This document shows, piece by piece, positions 26,594 to 36,521 of a stretch of 64,000 bases of DNA (the stretch's first letter is position 1; the number at the start of each line of letters is the position of its first letter). The notes under the pieces were generated by a model. It had not been told where the DNA came from. It did not search any database and worked only from the letters and a program-made list of their open reading frames with translations. This stretch comes from Rhizosphaericola mali (GTDB taxonomy: Bacteria; Bacteroidota; Bacteroidia; Chitinophagales; Chitinophagaceae), in assembly GCF_004337365.2 (NCBI RefSeq), contig NZ_CP044016.1, positions 1,550,001-1,614,000 of the forward strand, in the 5' to 3' direction. The translations under genes were made by a program, and so were the position numbers.

Positions 26594-28966
26594 TTATACA
26601 TACGCCAATTCTGCTTCTTTCACTTTTTCAAAAATATTTGGATCATGTGGTCGTATTTTTATTTTCACATATTTAGATGCAGGCATATTACTTTCCTTAA
26701 CTACATTATTTACAGAAACTAACACGTTCGTTTCTGGAAAATAAGTCATCGTATTTCTTTCTGGTATTGGATAAGGTACAACTACAAATAAAGGAGCAAT
26801 ACGCTCAACATCGTCATTATAATTGAACAAATCGACTTTATCCCCTTCTACCCAACCTTCACGAGCCATATCTTTTTCATTCATCATCACAACTCGGCGA
26901 CCATGCAAAATACCACGATAACGGTCATCCAAACCATACAAAGTAGTATTAAATTGATCATGCGTACGTGTCGTTGCCATCATATACTCATCCACTTCAA
27001 GTGTATTTACTGGTAATTCCGTAATGGTAAAGGATGCTTTTCCCGTAGCAACTTTAGAAGTAAAATTTCCTTCCCGTGGACCATTTGGTAAATAAAATCC
27101 ACCTCTTTGACGTACGCGTTCATTATAATTATCAAAACCAGGAATGCAACTTTCTATGGAATCACGAATAGCATCATAATTATTTAAAAATCTGCTCCAA
27201 TCAACCTTACCTGTTGTGCCATAAGTAGCCAACGCCATATTACAAACGATATTAGATTCGTTCATTAATTGATTAGAAACGGGTTTCAATATACCTTTGG
27301 AACTCTGCACGACGCCCATAGAATTTTCTGCACTGACGATCTGTGCTTTGCCATTAATAATATCTACATCACTTTTTGCCAATGCAGGTAAAATAATGGA
27401 TTCTAAACCATGGACAAGATGCGTACGGTTTAATTTGGTTGAAACACTTACCGTCAATCCAATTTTGCGCATTCCTCGCGCTGTATAGGTTGTATCAGGA
27501 GTTGCAGAAAGAAAATTACCTCCCATTGCAAAGAAAAATTTAATTTTTCCATCATGCATGGCGTGTATGGCATGAACGACATCATATCCATTTTCACGTG
27601 GAGGATTAAATCCAAAATGTGTTTCTAATTTATCCAATTGATCCTGCGTTGGCTTTTCATTGATCAACATTGTACGATTTCCTTGCACATTGCTGTGACC
27701 ACGTACAGGACAAACGCCCGCACCTGGAATACCAATACTTCCTTTCATTAGTAAAATATTGACCATCTCTCGCACCATATCTACACCATTGGGCTGTTGG
27801 GTAATACCCATACCCCAACAAAATATCACTTTTTTTCTCTTTGCTAATAAATCCGCCGCTTCTTCCAACTGTTCCATGGTCAAGCCAGACTCCTCCGCCA
27901 ATACATTGAGATCATAATCTGCAAATTGTTGGACAAATTCATCATAGCCCACGGTTTTATCATCCATGAATTTTTTATCCAAAATCGTTCCTGGAGCTAA
28001 AGCTTCTTTTTCCAAAAGCATTTTTTCCATCGCCTTGAAAAAAGCCATATCTCCATTTATTTTTACAGGTAAATATAGATCTGACAATTTTGTTTCTTTA
28101 AATACACCGATGGGGGATTGTGGATCTCTAAAACCCATCAGACCTGACTCTGGCAAAGGATTGACCGCGATTATTTTTCCACCTTTTTTCTTACAAATAG
28201 AAAGCGCACTCATCATTCTGGGTGCATTCGTTCCAGGATTTTGCCCAACGATAATAATCAATTCCGCATCATGCAAATCTTCTAACTTCACCGTACCTTT
28301 TCCAATACCAATGGTTGGAGATAAACCTGTCCCAGAAGTTTCGTGACACATATTGGAACAATCAGGCATATTATTCGTCCCCACAACTTTTGCAAATAAT
28401 TGATATACAAATGACGCTTCATTACTAGTACGTCCAGAAGTATAAAAAATCGCTTCATTGGGATCATCCAATGCATTAATATGTGTCGCTATTTTTTTAA
28501 AAGCATCCTCCCAACTAATTGGTTGATAATGCGTTCCTCCTTTAGGTAAATACATCGGCTCCGTAAAACGACCATAATGCCCCAATTCAAAATCCGTATG
28601 TTGAGATAATTCGTAAACAGAATGTTCTTTAAAAAAAGCCGCTGGCGTCGTTTTCGTCGTAGCCTCTTCGGCTAAAGCTTTGGCTCCATTTTCACAATAC
28701 TCTGCAATAGGTGAACGCTTCTCATCGGGATCGGGCCAGGCGCAACTTGCACAATCAAAACCACCCATTTGGTTCATTTTGAATAACGCTTTTCCTCCTC
28801 TCAATACTGTTTTTTCCTCAAATAAATCCGCGATAGAAGCCATTACTGCTGGCACACCTGCCGCCCAATTGTGAACTTTATCGACTTTTAAATTCAACAA
28901 TTTAAACGGATTTTCTGCAGAAGGTTCCTTATTTTCTTGTTTAGAAATATCCTTATCGTCTTTCAT
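26594..28966 (-). CDS. FdhF/YdeP-type molybdopterin oxidoreductase
   Basis: A 790-residue molybdopterin oxidoreductase of the FdhF/YdeP family. Early CASCAWPDP replaces the four-cysteine cluster motif of classical formate dehydrogenases, then HTDFELGHYGRFTEP, ISWEDAFKKIATHI, TSGRTSNEASFVYQLFA, CSNMCHETSG, GQNPGTNAPRM and the C-terminal cofactor-binding TTRTHDQFNTTLYGLDDRYRG. The family includes YdeP, whose substrate is not established; formate oxidation is possible because fdhD lies in the same operon. Operon order is moaA, fdhD, a 116-residue unknown, then this gene. Confidence 0.9.
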   Translation of the reverse strand: MKDDKDISKQENKEPSAENPFKLLNLKVDKVHNWAAGVPAVMASIADLFEEKTVLRGGKALFKMNQMGGFDCASCAWPDPDEKRSPIAEYCENGAKALAEEATTKTTPAAFFKEHSVYELSQHTDFELGHYGRFTEPMYLPKGGTHYQPISWEDAFKKIATHINALDDPNEAIFYTSGRTSNEASFVYQLFAKVVGTNNMPDCSNMCHETSGTGLSPTIGIGKGTVKLEDLHDAELIIIVGQNPGTNAPRMMSALSICKKKGGKIIAVNPLPESGLMGFRDPQSPIGVFKETKLSDLYLPVKINGDMAFFKAMEKMLLEKEALAPGTILDKKFMDDKTVGYDEFVQQFADYDLNVLAEESGLTMEQLEEAADLLAKRKKVIFCWGMGITQQPNGVDMVREMVNILLMKGSIGIPGAGVCPVRGHSNVQGNRTMLINEKPTQDQLDKLETHFGFNPPRENGYDVVHAIHAMHDGKIKFFFAMGGNFLSATPDTTYTARGMRKIGLTVSVSTKLNRTHLVHGLESIILPALAKSDVDIINGKAQIVSAENSMGVVQSSKGILKPVSNQLMNESNIVCNMALATYGTTGKVDWSRFLNNYDAIRDSIESCIPGFDNYNERVRQRGGFYLPNGPREGNFTSKVATGKASFTITELPVNTLEVDEYMMATTRTHDQFNTTLYGLDDRYRGILHGRRVVMMNEKDMAREGWVEGDKVDLFNYNDDVERIAPLFVVVPYPIPERNTMTYFPETNVLVSVNNVVKESNMPASKYVKIKIRPHDPNIFEKVKEAELAYV

Positions 28967-28984
28967 ATTGTGAAATTTAATGGA

Positions 28985-29335
28985 TTAACATTGCATTTTA
29001 GGATTGGGATAATTGTCGCTCTGATCCTCTGACGTATTATCAATACATACAAAATCTTTTTCGATCAAAATCGCAACAGGACCAGAATGCTCTTCAAAAC
29101 CAACTTTTTTTGTTTCAAATAAAGCAGTCGCTTTATCTTTTGGTATAAAAATAGAAATCTGGTCACCATCAAAATTGGTTTCTAATTTTTCTACATCCGC
29201 ACTAATAACAGCGTAGGACAATGTTTTATTAAAAAATGCTGTCTCTTCTTTTACGCTACCCTCTTTCGCCAATTTTTCCACTTCGGATTGCGCCAATCTT
29301 AGTCGCAACGTATTTCCTTTTATTCTAATTTTCAT
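28985..29335 (-). CDS. Small conserved protein between fdhD and fdhF-like gene
   Basis: A 116-residue cytoplasmic protein beginning MKIRIKGNTLRLRLAQSEVE. It is beta-rich with QISIFIPKDKATALFETKK and ends with a cysteine. Proteins like this accompany FdhF/YdeP genes in Bacteroidota; I believe it belongs to an unnamed DUF (DUF7009-like) but cannot confirm. It overlaps fdhD by 11 nt and lies 18 nt before the oxidoreductase, so a maturation or accessory role is likely; this is inference. Confidence 0.65.
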   Translation of the reverse strand: MKIRIKGNTLRLRLAQSEVEKLAKEGSVKEETAFFNKTLSYAVISADVEKLETNFDGDQISIFIPKDKATALFETKKVGFEEHSGPVAILIEKDFVCIDNTSEDQSDNYPNPKMQC

Positions 29336-30203
29336 ATTTCAATTCTGATATTAAAATGCGCTCATTTGCATGGTAAATATTACATTTTTTATCCCGCAAA
29401 AAGCCAACTAAAGTTATATCAAATTCTTTTGCCAAATCCACAGCTAAGGATGAAGGTGCACCAATCGCTGCGATAATCTTGATACCCGCCATGGCGGCTT
29501 TTTGTATCAATTCAAAACTCGCACGACCGCTCAACAACAAAACTTGGTTGTTTAACGGCAATTGATGCGCCATCAAAGCTTCACCGATCAATTTATCCAA
29601 AGCATTGTGTCGACCAACATCTTCTCTTAAATAAAGCAAATTTCCAGTCGTATCAAATAAACCCGAAGCGTGAATACCGCCTGTTGCTGAGAAATTTTGC
29701 TGCGCATTTCTCAATAATTGAGGTAATTGATACAACAAATCCAAGCTGACTGCAACTTCCGTTTCTTTTTCGAAATGTTTTGTCGTAACAGTCCGTATAG
29801 CATCAATCGATCCTTTACCACAAACCCCACAACTCGAACTTGTATAAAAATTTCTTTCTGTATTATTCAGATTGGGATAAAAACCCTTTTTTAATTGTAT
29901 TTGAAGGATGTTTTGCTTTTGAAATTCGCATATCATTCCTGTATGCGCCACAACTTCAATTGCATCAAAACTGGTAATAATTCCTTCTGTAAATAAAAAA
30001 CCAAGCGCTAGTTCTTCATCATTTCCAGGTGTGCGCATCGTAACGGAAATAGATTTTTGAATGAGTTGATCATTTTCAAAAAAGGACAATCGAATTTCCA
30101 ATGGTTCCTCAACAGCGAGAATATCTTTCTCTTCTGCGGCGTCTCCATTGTATATTTTCACAATAGGCACTTTTTGTATCGAACGAGCATCTATTTGTTC
30201 CAT
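29325..30203 (-). CDS. fdhD: FdhD sulfurtransferase
   Basis: A 292-residue protein with ATG at 30203 (MEQIDARS); an in-frame GTG lies three codons earlier. The active-site SSCGVCGKGS carries both cysteines of the CxxC that passes sulfur from IscS to the molybdenum cofactor. Other signatures are TPGNDEELALGFLFTEGI, GGIHASGLFD, REDVGRHNALDKLIG and SGRASFELIQKAAMAGI. It would sulfurate the cofactor of the neighbouring FdhF/YdeP enzyme. Confidence 0.95.
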   Translation of the reverse strand: MEQIDARSIQKVPIVKIYNGDAAEEKDILAVEEPLEIRLSFFENDQLIQKSISVTMRTPGNDEELALGFLFTEGIITSFDAIEVVAHTGMICEFQKQNILQIQLKKGFYPNLNNTERNFYTSSSCGVCGKGSIDAIRTVTTKHFEKETEVAVSLDLLYQLPQLLRNAQQNFSATGGIHASGLFDTTGNLLYLREDVGRHNALDKLIGEALMAHQLPLNNQVLLLSGRASFELIQKAAMAGIKIIAAIGAPSSLAVDLAKEFDITLVGFLRDKKCNIYHANERILISELKYEN

Positions 30204-30245
30204 AAATAGCACATATTTATCCTAAATTTACTAAAATTATTCTAA

Positions 30246-31226
30246 CTATCCACCAATCGAAATCATACTTCGATTTTGCAATTGCAGTGGATCAATTTTA
30301 TCTAAATCAGTAGTGAATTGGCCGCCTAATTCTTTTGCTTTATCCAATACATTTTGGTGTATTAATTCCAATACATTTTCATTTTTGCGTAATGGAGTAA
30401 GAAGATCTACTTCATTTTGCGAAAAAAGACAATTTTTCATTTTTCCATCGGCGGTTAATCTAAGACGATTGCAACCCGAACAAAAAGGAGCTGTCATCGT
30501 ACTAATAAAACCAAATTGTCCCTTAAATCCAATCACCTTATATTTTCTACTTGTATCATGGATATAATGCGCTATCGATTCAATGCTCCAATTTTGTTGT
30601 ATTGATTCCAACAAAGATTCCATAGAAACGACTTCTTGGCAATTCCATTCATTGCCTTCAAATGGCATAAACTCTATAAAACGAACTTCTATATTATTAT
30701 TTTCCGTTAATCTCACAAAATCTAAAACCTCGTCATCATTTACTCCTCGCATCACGACCATATTAATCTTCACGTGAAAATTGCGTCGAATTGCCTCATT
30801 AATATTTTCCCAAACTATATGAAATTGATCACGTTTTGTTATTTGAAAAAATCGCTCTGCACTCAACGTATCCAAACTAATATTGAGTGATTTCGCATTG
30901 GATTTTTCTAATACATCCCAATATAAATGTAATCGTGTCGCATTGGTCGTAATGGCAATCTCAACGGGTAATTGAGTTAATCGCATTAAAATATCCCCAA
31001 TATCCTTTCTAACAAAAGGTTCTCCACCGGTTAACCTAATTTTTTTTACGCCGTTTTGAACAAATAATTTTGCTAAAGATTTAATTTCATCTGCTTGCAT
31101 CAATTTGTCATTTTTCATAAAATGATAAATTTCATCAGGCATACAATATTGACAACGCAGATTGCAATTGTCAGTGAGTGAAATTCTTAGGTAATCATGT
31201 ATTCTATTGTAACGATCAATCAACAT
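30246..31226 (-). CDS. moaA: GTP 3',8-cyclase
   Basis: A 326-residue radical SAM enzyme. N-terminal cluster motif DNCNLRCQYCMPDE (Cys 21, 25, 28), LTGGEPFVRKDI for SAM binding, C-terminal cluster cysteines in FCSGCNRLRLTADGKMKNCLF, and the essential GG C-terminal tail. It catalyses the first step of molybdopterin synthesis with MoaC. First gene of the leftward operon, divergent from moaD by about 150 nt. Confidence 0.97.
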   Translation of the reverse strand: MLIDRYNRIHDYLRISLTDNCNLRCQYCMPDEIYHFMKNDKLMQADEIKSLAKLFVQNGVKKIRLTGGEPFVRKDIGDILMRLTQLPVEIAITTNATRLHLYWDVLEKSNAKSLNISLDTLSAERFFQITKRDQFHIVWENINEAIRRNFHVKINMVVMRGVNDDEVLDFVRLTENNNIEVRFIEFMPFEGNEWNCQEVVSMESLLESIQQNWSIESIAHYIHDTSRKYKVIGFKGQFGFISTMTAPFCSGCNRLRLTADGKMKNCLFSQNEVDLLTPLRKNENVLELIHQNVLDKAKELGGQFTTDLDKIDPLQLQNRSMISIGG

Positions 31227-31265
31227 TTTAAAATTATCTAAACTAGGTCGTAAAATTTACTATAA

Positions 31266-31284
31266 AGGTAAATATAAATTACCT
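31266..31284. promoter_or_regulatory. AGGTAA-N7-TTACCT palindrome between the two mo operons
   Basis: AGGTAAATATAAATTACCT lies between moaA and moaD. Perfect 6-bp arms in the divergent promoter gap make it a candidate operator. I see no molybdenum-cofactor riboswitch. Confidence 0.35.
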
Positions 31285-31379
31285 CAGATAAGAATTATGC
31301 CTTATAAAACAATCCTAAAGATTCCTTGAATACAGAATTACAAAGGTTTTTGTTAATTTAGCCCAAGCAAATAGTCGTC

Positions 31380-31619
31380 ATGAGCAAGGAAAATAAAGTG
31401 TATTTTTTTGGACAATTAAAGGATATTACCAAAATAGAGGCAATAACCATTAAAGATGTATCGGACACGGACGAACTATTAAGGGAAGTAAAAACTATTT
31501 ATCCAGATTTAGAAAAAATAAAATTTTTCGTTGCAGTTAACAAAAAAATGATTCAAGAAAATACGAAAATCGAATCTGGGCAAATCATCGCTTGTATGCC
31601 ACCATTTTCTGGTGGTTAA
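31380..31619 (+). CDS. moaD: Molybdopterin synthase small subunit
   Basis: A 79-residue ubiquitin-fold protein ending PPFSGG, the C-terminal Gly-Gly that is adenylated and thiocarboxylated. It supplies sulfur to MoaE. First gene of a nine-gene rightward operon. Confidence 0.94.
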   Translation: MSKENKVYFFGQLKDITKIEAITIKDVSDTDELLREVKTIYPDLEKIKFFVAVNKKMIQENTKIESGQIIACMPPFSGG

Positions 31620-31630
31620 ATGTTATTAGG

Positions 31631-32695
31631 ATGAATAAATATCAAAGACAAATCATATTGCCTTCGTTTGGATTTGAAGGACAAAATAAACTTTCTGACG
31701 CTACCATTTTAGTAATTGGCGCAGGTGGATTAGGCTGTCCTGCATTACAATATCTAGTCGCTGCGGGCACTGGTACTATAGGGATTATAGATGGCGATAC
31801 CGTATCCGAAACAAATCTGCACCGACAGATTTTGTTTACGGTAAATGATATTGGAAAAAATAAAGCGACCATAGCAAAAGAAAAATTATCACAACTCAAT
31901 CCAGACGTCAAAATCATCGCCTATACGCAAAATATTACAACAGAAAATGCGTTGGATATTTTGGAAAAATATGATTTAGTTATTGACGGAAGTGACAATT
32001 TTCCTACTAGATATTTGGTAAATGACGCTTGTGTTTTACTTAACAAACCTTTTGTGTATGGTGCAGTGTCTCAATTTGAGGGGCAAGTGGCGATTTTAAA
32101 TTCGGGTGAGCAAAAAATTAACTATAGAGATTTATTTCCAGAAATACCTACTCAAGGAAGTATTCAAAATTGTGCAGAGGCTGGAGTATTAGGCGTATTA
32201 CCTGGCATTATCGGCACGATGCAAGCGACTGAAGCTATTAAATTTATAGTTGGATTCGGGGAAACTTTGGAAAATAAACTATTGACATATAATTTACTTT
32301 CTCAAGATTTATTCACCATAGATTTGATAAAAAATTCTCAAGCAGTGCAATTCATTCCGAAAGATAAAAGTGCATTTTTAAATATGCAATATCAAACGAT
32401 TTGTACAACGGCAGGAATCGAAATCGATGCCCCATTATTTAAAAAAATGGCAGATACGGCAACAGTTGTAGACGTCAGAGAATATGAGGAATTGCCTAAG
32501 TTGAATCCTCTATCACATATTCAAATACCCATGTCAGAATTGGAAGAGCGGATCCAGGAAATCAAAGGCGACAAGATTATTTTTGTTTGCCAACATGGCA
32601 TTAGGAGCAAAAATGCGATGCAATATTTTGCATTTAAAATTGGTGGCAATCATGAATTGTATAGTTTAAAAAATGGTGTAGTTGCACTCAATTAA
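31631..32695 (+). CDS. moeB: MoeB-type adenylyltransferase with rhodanese domain
   Basis: A 354-residue protein, ATG at 31631. The E1-like domain (about 1-240) has GAGGLGCPALQYLVAAGTG, DGDTVSETNLHRQILF and SCAEAGVLGVLPG-like QNCAEAGVLGVLPGI; the C-terminal rhodanese domain (about 265-354) has active Cys in VCQHGIRS. It adenylates MoaD and probably helps form the thiocarboxylate. The usual zinc-binding cysteine pairs of E. coli MoeB are not evident (YRDLFPEIP where YxCLFP is common). It might also serve ThiS. Confidence 0.92.
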   Translation: MNKYQRQIILPSFGFEGQNKLSDATILVIGAGGLGCPALQYLVAAGTGTIGIIDGDTVSETNLHRQILFTVNDIGKNKATIAKEKLSQLNPDVKIIAYTQNITTENALDILEKYDLVIDGSDNFPTRYLVNDACVLLNKPFVYGAVSQFEGQVAILNSGEQKINYRDLFPEIPTQGSIQNCAEAGVLGVLPGIIGTMQATEAIKFIVGFGETLENKLLTYNLLSQDLFTIDLIKNSQAVQFIPKDKSAFLNMQYQTICTTAGIEIDAPLFKKMADTATVVDVREYEELPKLNPLSHIQIPMSELEERIQEIKGDKIIFVCQHGIRSKNAMQYFAFKIGGNHELYSLKNGVVALN

Positions 32696-32696
32696 T

Positions 32697-33143
32697 ATGG
32701 AAGAAAATTTGGAGAAATATTTTCATCAAGGCGCCATTTCTAGTCATTTAATTGGAGAGATAATTGCTCGAAAACAACAAAATTCGTCTATTGGTGGTCA
32801 TGATATTTTTTTAGGACAAATAAGAACAGATAAAGTTGAAGAAAACGTAGTAGCGGCTATTGAATATACGACCTATAAAGAAATGGCAGCGGAAGCCTTA
32901 GCACAATTAAGTTTGGATATTAAAGAAAAATTTCAACTAATCGATGTAGTAATTTTACATAGTTTGGGTACAGTTCAAAAAGGAGAAATTTGCCTATTTG
33001 TTATGGCTTCAGCTGGACATAGAAAAGAAGCAATAGACGGTTGTAAAGAATGTGTGGAAAGGATCAAAAAAGAAATACCTATTTGGGGAAAGAAATCTTT
33101 GCAAACGAAGATTTTCAATGGAAAGTTAATCAATAATACATGA
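32697..33143 (+). CDS. moaE: Molybdopterin synthase large subunit
   Basis: A 148-residue MoaE, ATG at 32697, just one base after the moeB stop. It has GHDIFLGQIRTDK, IEYTTYKEMAAEALAQL, HSLGTVQKGEICLFVMASAGHRKEAIDGC and KKEIPIWGKK with the active-site lysines. With MoaD it converts cyclic pyranopterin monophosphate to molybdopterin. Its stop overlaps modA (ATGA). Confidence 0.96.
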   Translation: MEENLEKYFHQGAISSHLIGEIIARKQQNSSIGGHDIFLGQIRTDKVEENVVAAIEYTTYKEMAAEALAQLSLDIKEKFQLIDVVILHSLGTVQKGEICLFVMASAGHRKEAIDGCKECVERIKKEIPIWGKKSLQTKIFNGKLINNT

Positions 33144-33880
33144 AAAAATTAAGCATTTTAATAGCAATACTATTTAGTTGTTACACATCATTTTCACAAG
33201 AAAAAATTACCGTTGCTGTTGCTGCGAATATGCAATACACGATACAGACATTGATAAAAGAATTTAACAAACAAGACAAAACGCAAGTTCAAGTTGTGAT
33301 AGGCGCATCTGGTAATCTAACGCAAGAAATCTTAAACGGAGCACCTTTTGACATATTCGTTTCCGCGGATACAAAATTTCCAGAAAAGTTACACGAACAA
33401 AACAAAACTATAGGAATCCCCAAAACCTATGCGCAAGGAATTTTAGTATTATGGACGGCAAAACCTAATATTAAATTACCAAAATCAGTACAAGAACTAA
33501 AAAATCCTAACTATAAAAAAATAGCGATCGCCAACACCGAAACCGCGCCGTATGGCAGTGCGGCAAAGTATGTACTAGAAAAAGCAAAGGTTTGGAATGA
33601 AATACAAGGCAAATTAGTAACTGGTGAAAGCATCACGCAAACAAGCCAATTTATCGCCACGCAAAATGTAGAAATTGGCTTTACGGCAAAGTCAATTGTA
33701 GTGGCTACCCCTGCAGAAAATAAAGGAAAATGGTTAGCAATAAAAGCAGCAGATTATCCGCCTATCAATCAAGCTGCGGCACTATTGAAAAACAATACAG
33801 AGGCGCAAAAGTTCTATAACTTTTTATATTCCAATACTGCAAAAAGTATTTACAAACAATTCGGATATTTAGTTCCATGA
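33140..33880 (+). CDS. modA: Molybdate-binding periplasmic protein
   Basis: A 246-residue exported protein (signal ILIAILFSCYTSFSQ) of the ModA family: VAVAANMQYTIQTLIKEF, VVIGASGNLTQEILNGAPFDIFVSADTKFPEKL, APYGSAAKYVLEKAKVW and IGFTAKSIV. It binds molybdate or tungstate for ModBC. It overlaps both moaE and modB by four bases. Confidence 0.95.
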   Translation: MKKLSILIAILFSCYTSFSQEKITVAVAANMQYTIQTLIKEFNKQDKTQVQVVIGASGNLTQEILNGAPFDIFVSADTKFPEKLHEQNKTIGIPKTYAQGILVLWTAKPNIKLPKSVQELKNPNYKKIAIANTETAPYGSAAKYVLEKAKVWNEIQGKLVTGESITQTSQFIATQNVEIGFTAKSIVVATPAENKGKWLAIKAADYPPINQAAALLKNNTEAQKFYNFLYSNTAKSIYKQFGYLVP

Positions 33881-34551
33881 TGGATTGGTCACCATTAATA
33901 TTATCCCTTTCATTAGCGGCGAGTACAACGATAATTTTATTTATTTTGTCGTTACCAATTGCAATATGGTTGTCTCGAAAAAACTCTTTTGGACGTTCTA
34001 TTGTGGATGCAATTGTAACCCTACCTATGGTATTGCCGCCGACAGTCATAGGTTACTATCTTTTAGTGGCTTTTAATCCTGAAAAAAATTTGGGCAAATG
34101 GTATGAAAAAATATTTCACTCTCAAATTTCATTCTCATTCACAGGGATTTTAATTGGGTCGATCATTTATAGTTTGCCATTTATGGTTCGTCCATTAAAA
34201 GTAGGCTTACAAAACATCCCAAAGAATATCGTTGATGCGTCTTATACATTAGGAAAATCATATTGGGAAACGCTATGGAAAATAAAAATACCCAATTGTA
34301 AAAATGCTATTTTAACGGGAATTATATTCACTTTCGCACATACAATTGGTGAATTTGGAGTCGTCTTAATGATCGGAGGAAACATTCCGAACAAAACGCA
34401 AACCGCATCTATTGCTTTATATAATTCTGTTGAAATATTTGACTATAAGACTGCAAATACTTACGCCATCATAATGATATTATTCTCATTTGTAACGATA
34501 ATTACCTTAAATATATTTAGTAACTATAAAAAAATAAAGACAAGTTTTTAG
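33877..34551 (+). CDS. modB: Molybdate ABC permease
   Basis: A 224-residue inner-membrane permease with about five helices, LPMVLPPTVIGYYLLVAF, SLPFMVRPLKVGLQNIP, the EAA loop TLGKSYWETLWKIKIPNCKNA and GEFGVVLMIGGNIPNKTQT, all typical of ModB. It starts inside the modA stop. Confidence 0.95.
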   Translation: MMDWSPLILSLSLAASTTIILFILSLPIAIWLSRKNSFGRSIVDAIVTLPMVLPPTVIGYYLLVAFNPEKNLGKWYEKIFHSQISFSFTGILIGSIIYSLPFMVRPLKVGLQNIPKNIVDASYTLGKSYWETLWKIKIPNCKNAILTGIIFTFAHTIGEFGVVLMIGGNIPNKTQTASIALYNSVEIFDYKTANTYAIIMILFSFVTIITLNIFSNYKKIKTSF

Positions 34552-34553
34552 AT

Positions 34554-35327
34554 ATGCTAAATATTCGTTTAAATAAATTATTAAAGATTCAAAATCAGAA
34601 TCAAAATTTGTATTTTGAATTAGTATCGCCAAAACCGGAAATAATTGGCATATATGGCCATTCTGGGATTGGAAAATCAACCATTTTGCGTATGATATCT
34701 GGAATATTAGCGCCAGACAACGGATTTGTGCAACTAAATGAAAATGTAATTTATAGTTCGGATACCAACATTTACCTACCAACTACAAAACGGAAAATCG
34801 GATTTATATTTCAAGATGGTGCATTATTTCCCCATATGAATGTTTTGGAAAATATACAATATGGTGCAAATTTTCATAATATTGAAGCGCTTACTAATGA
34901 TCTCCAAATTTCGCATTTATTAAAAAAGAAAGTATATGAGCTGTCAGGTGGTCAGAAGCAAGCAGTTGCATTGGCACGAGCTTTGGCAAATGAACCATCC
35001 TTATTACTTATGGACGAACCCTTATCAGCGGTAGATAGCGAATGGCAAGTGACAATTATTGAATATATAAAAAAATATCAGCAACAGAAACAAATTCCAA
35101 TTTTATATGTTAGTCATAGTTCAGATGAAATAAAAGCATTATGCACTAAGATGGTTTTGATAAAAGACTATAAGTCAAGTTCTATAATGAATCCATTAGA
35201 ATATTTCCAAGAAGAAATTATAGAAAAATCGAAACTAATAAAAGCTGAAAATGGAAATTATGCACTTCTAATTTCGGATAAATTAGTTCAAAATAATAAT
35301 AATTTTAAAATTTCACTAATAAAATAA
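34554..35327 (+). CDS. modC: Molybdate ABC ATPase (short form)
   Basis: A 257-residue ABC ATPase with Walker A GHSGIGKST (about residues 36-44), Q-loop IFQDGALFPHMNVLEN, LSGGQKQAVALARALA and Walker B LLLMDEPLSAVD. It is placed 2 nt after modB. Classical ModC (about 350 residues) ends in a TOBE/mop molybdate-sensing domain; here only about 40 residues follow the ATPase, so that control is missing. Confidence 0.93.
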   Translation: MLNIRLNKLLKIQNQNQNLYFELVSPKPEIIGIYGHSGIGKSTILRMISGILAPDNGFVQLNENVIYSSDTNIYLPTTKRKIGFIFQDGALFPHMNVLENIQYGANFHNIEALTNDLQISHLLKKKVYELSGGQKQAVALARALANEPSLLLMDEPLSAVDSEWQVTIIEYIKKYQQQKQIPILYVSHSSDEIKALCTKMVLIKDYKSSSIMNPLEYFQEEIIEKSKLIKAENGNYALLISDKLVQNNNNFKISLIK

Positions 35328-35333
35328 ACTATT

Positions 35334-36512
35334 ATGATTAGTGTGAATGAAGCTAAAGATTTAATCAAAAATAATCTTCCGTCTCCTAAAACGACCACTA
35401 TTTTATTGGAAAATGCTTTAAATTATGTGTTGGCAGAAGACATTTATTCTACTATAAATATTCCGTCATTTAGACAATCCTCTAAGGATGGATACGCCAT
35501 TTTACATCAAGATATTGCAAATAATAATTTCGAAATTGTGGGAGAACAACCTGCCGGAATAAGCAAAAATTACGAAATCAAACCTAATCAAGCTATTCGT
35601 ATTTTTACAGGAGCGCCTTTACCCAAAAATGCAGATACAATCGTAATGCAGGAATACACAGTGGTCGACAATAATCAAATGTCCATAACTGGTGCAAAAT
35701 TCTCATTGGGTAGTGACGTAAGAGAGATAGGATCAGAAATTGCAATAGGGGAATTAGCTCTTAAGCAAAGAACCCAATTACAAGCGTCTTCAATTGGTTT
35801 TTTAGCCATGTTGGGCATTACGGAAATCAAGGTATATAATAAACCAAAAATATCTTTAATTATTACTGGAAATGAATTGGCGGCTAGAGGAACTCAGTTA
35901 ATAGAAGGGCAAATCTATGAATCCAATAGTATCATGCTTTCTAATGCGATACAAGGGACTATAAATGAAACGCCAAAGATTGTGTTTGCAGAAGATAATC
36001 TTGAAACTTTAAAATCTGTTATAGACAACACATTAAAACAAAGTGATCTTATTATCTTAACTGGCGGTGTAAGTGTAGGTGACTATGATTATGTAAAAAA
36101 AGCATGCGAAGAAATTGGGATAGATACTATTTTTCATAGAGTGAAACAAAAGCCAGGCAAACCATTATATTTCGGTAAAATAGGTAACAAAATAATTTTT
36201 GGTCTTCCAGGAAATCCGGCTTCAAGTCTTTCTTGCTACTACATTTATCTTCAAAATTTTCTTCTGGATTTTGCAAAAATGCCTTTAACAACAACTATCA
36301 AGTTGCCTTTGGGAAAATCTTACACAAAAAGTGGCTCACTAACCCATTTTTTGAAAGCAAAAATTGTTAATGGTAAAGTTTTCCCATTGACGGCACAAGA
36401 GTCATTTAGACTTTCTAGTTTTGCAATAGCCGATGCGCTGATTATTTTACCCGAAACAAAAGAAAATTTCGAAGAAAATGAAATAGTTGAAGTAATCACT
36501 TTATCCAACTAA
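35334..36512 (+). CDS. moeA: Molybdopterin molybdenumtransferase
   Basis: A 392-residue MoeA: ALNYVLAEDIYSTINIPSFRQSSKDGYAI, TGAPLPKNADTIVMQEY, ITGNELAARGTQL, TGGVSVGDYDYVKKACEEIG and GLPGNPASS. It inserts molybdenum into adenylylated molybdopterin. Six nt after modC. Confidence 0.96.
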   Translation: MISVNEAKDLIKNNLPSPKTTTILLENALNYVLAEDIYSTINIPSFRQSSKDGYAILHQDIANNNFEIVGEQPAGISKNYEIKPNQAIRIFTGAPLPKNADTIVMQEYTVVDNNQMSITGAKFSLGSDVREIGSEIAIGELALKQRTQLQASSIGFLAMLGITEIKVYNKPKISLIITGNELAARGTQLIEGQIYESNSIMLSNAIQGTINETPKIVFAEDNLETLKSVIDNTLKQSDLIILTGGVSVGDYDYVKKACEEIGIDTIFHRVKQKPGKPLYFGKIGNKIIFGLPGNPASSLSCYYIYLQNFLLDFAKMPLTTTIKLPLGKSYTKSGSLTHFLKAKIVNGKVFPLTAQESFRLSSFAIADALIILPETKENFEENEIVEVITLSN

Positions 36513-36521
36513 AATAATATT

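Noticed and set aside
31227-31379. Molybdenum cofactor riboswitch between moaA and moaD.
   Set aside because: Only a short AGGTAA-N7-TTACCT palindrome is visible; the gap is too small for the known multi-stem motif.
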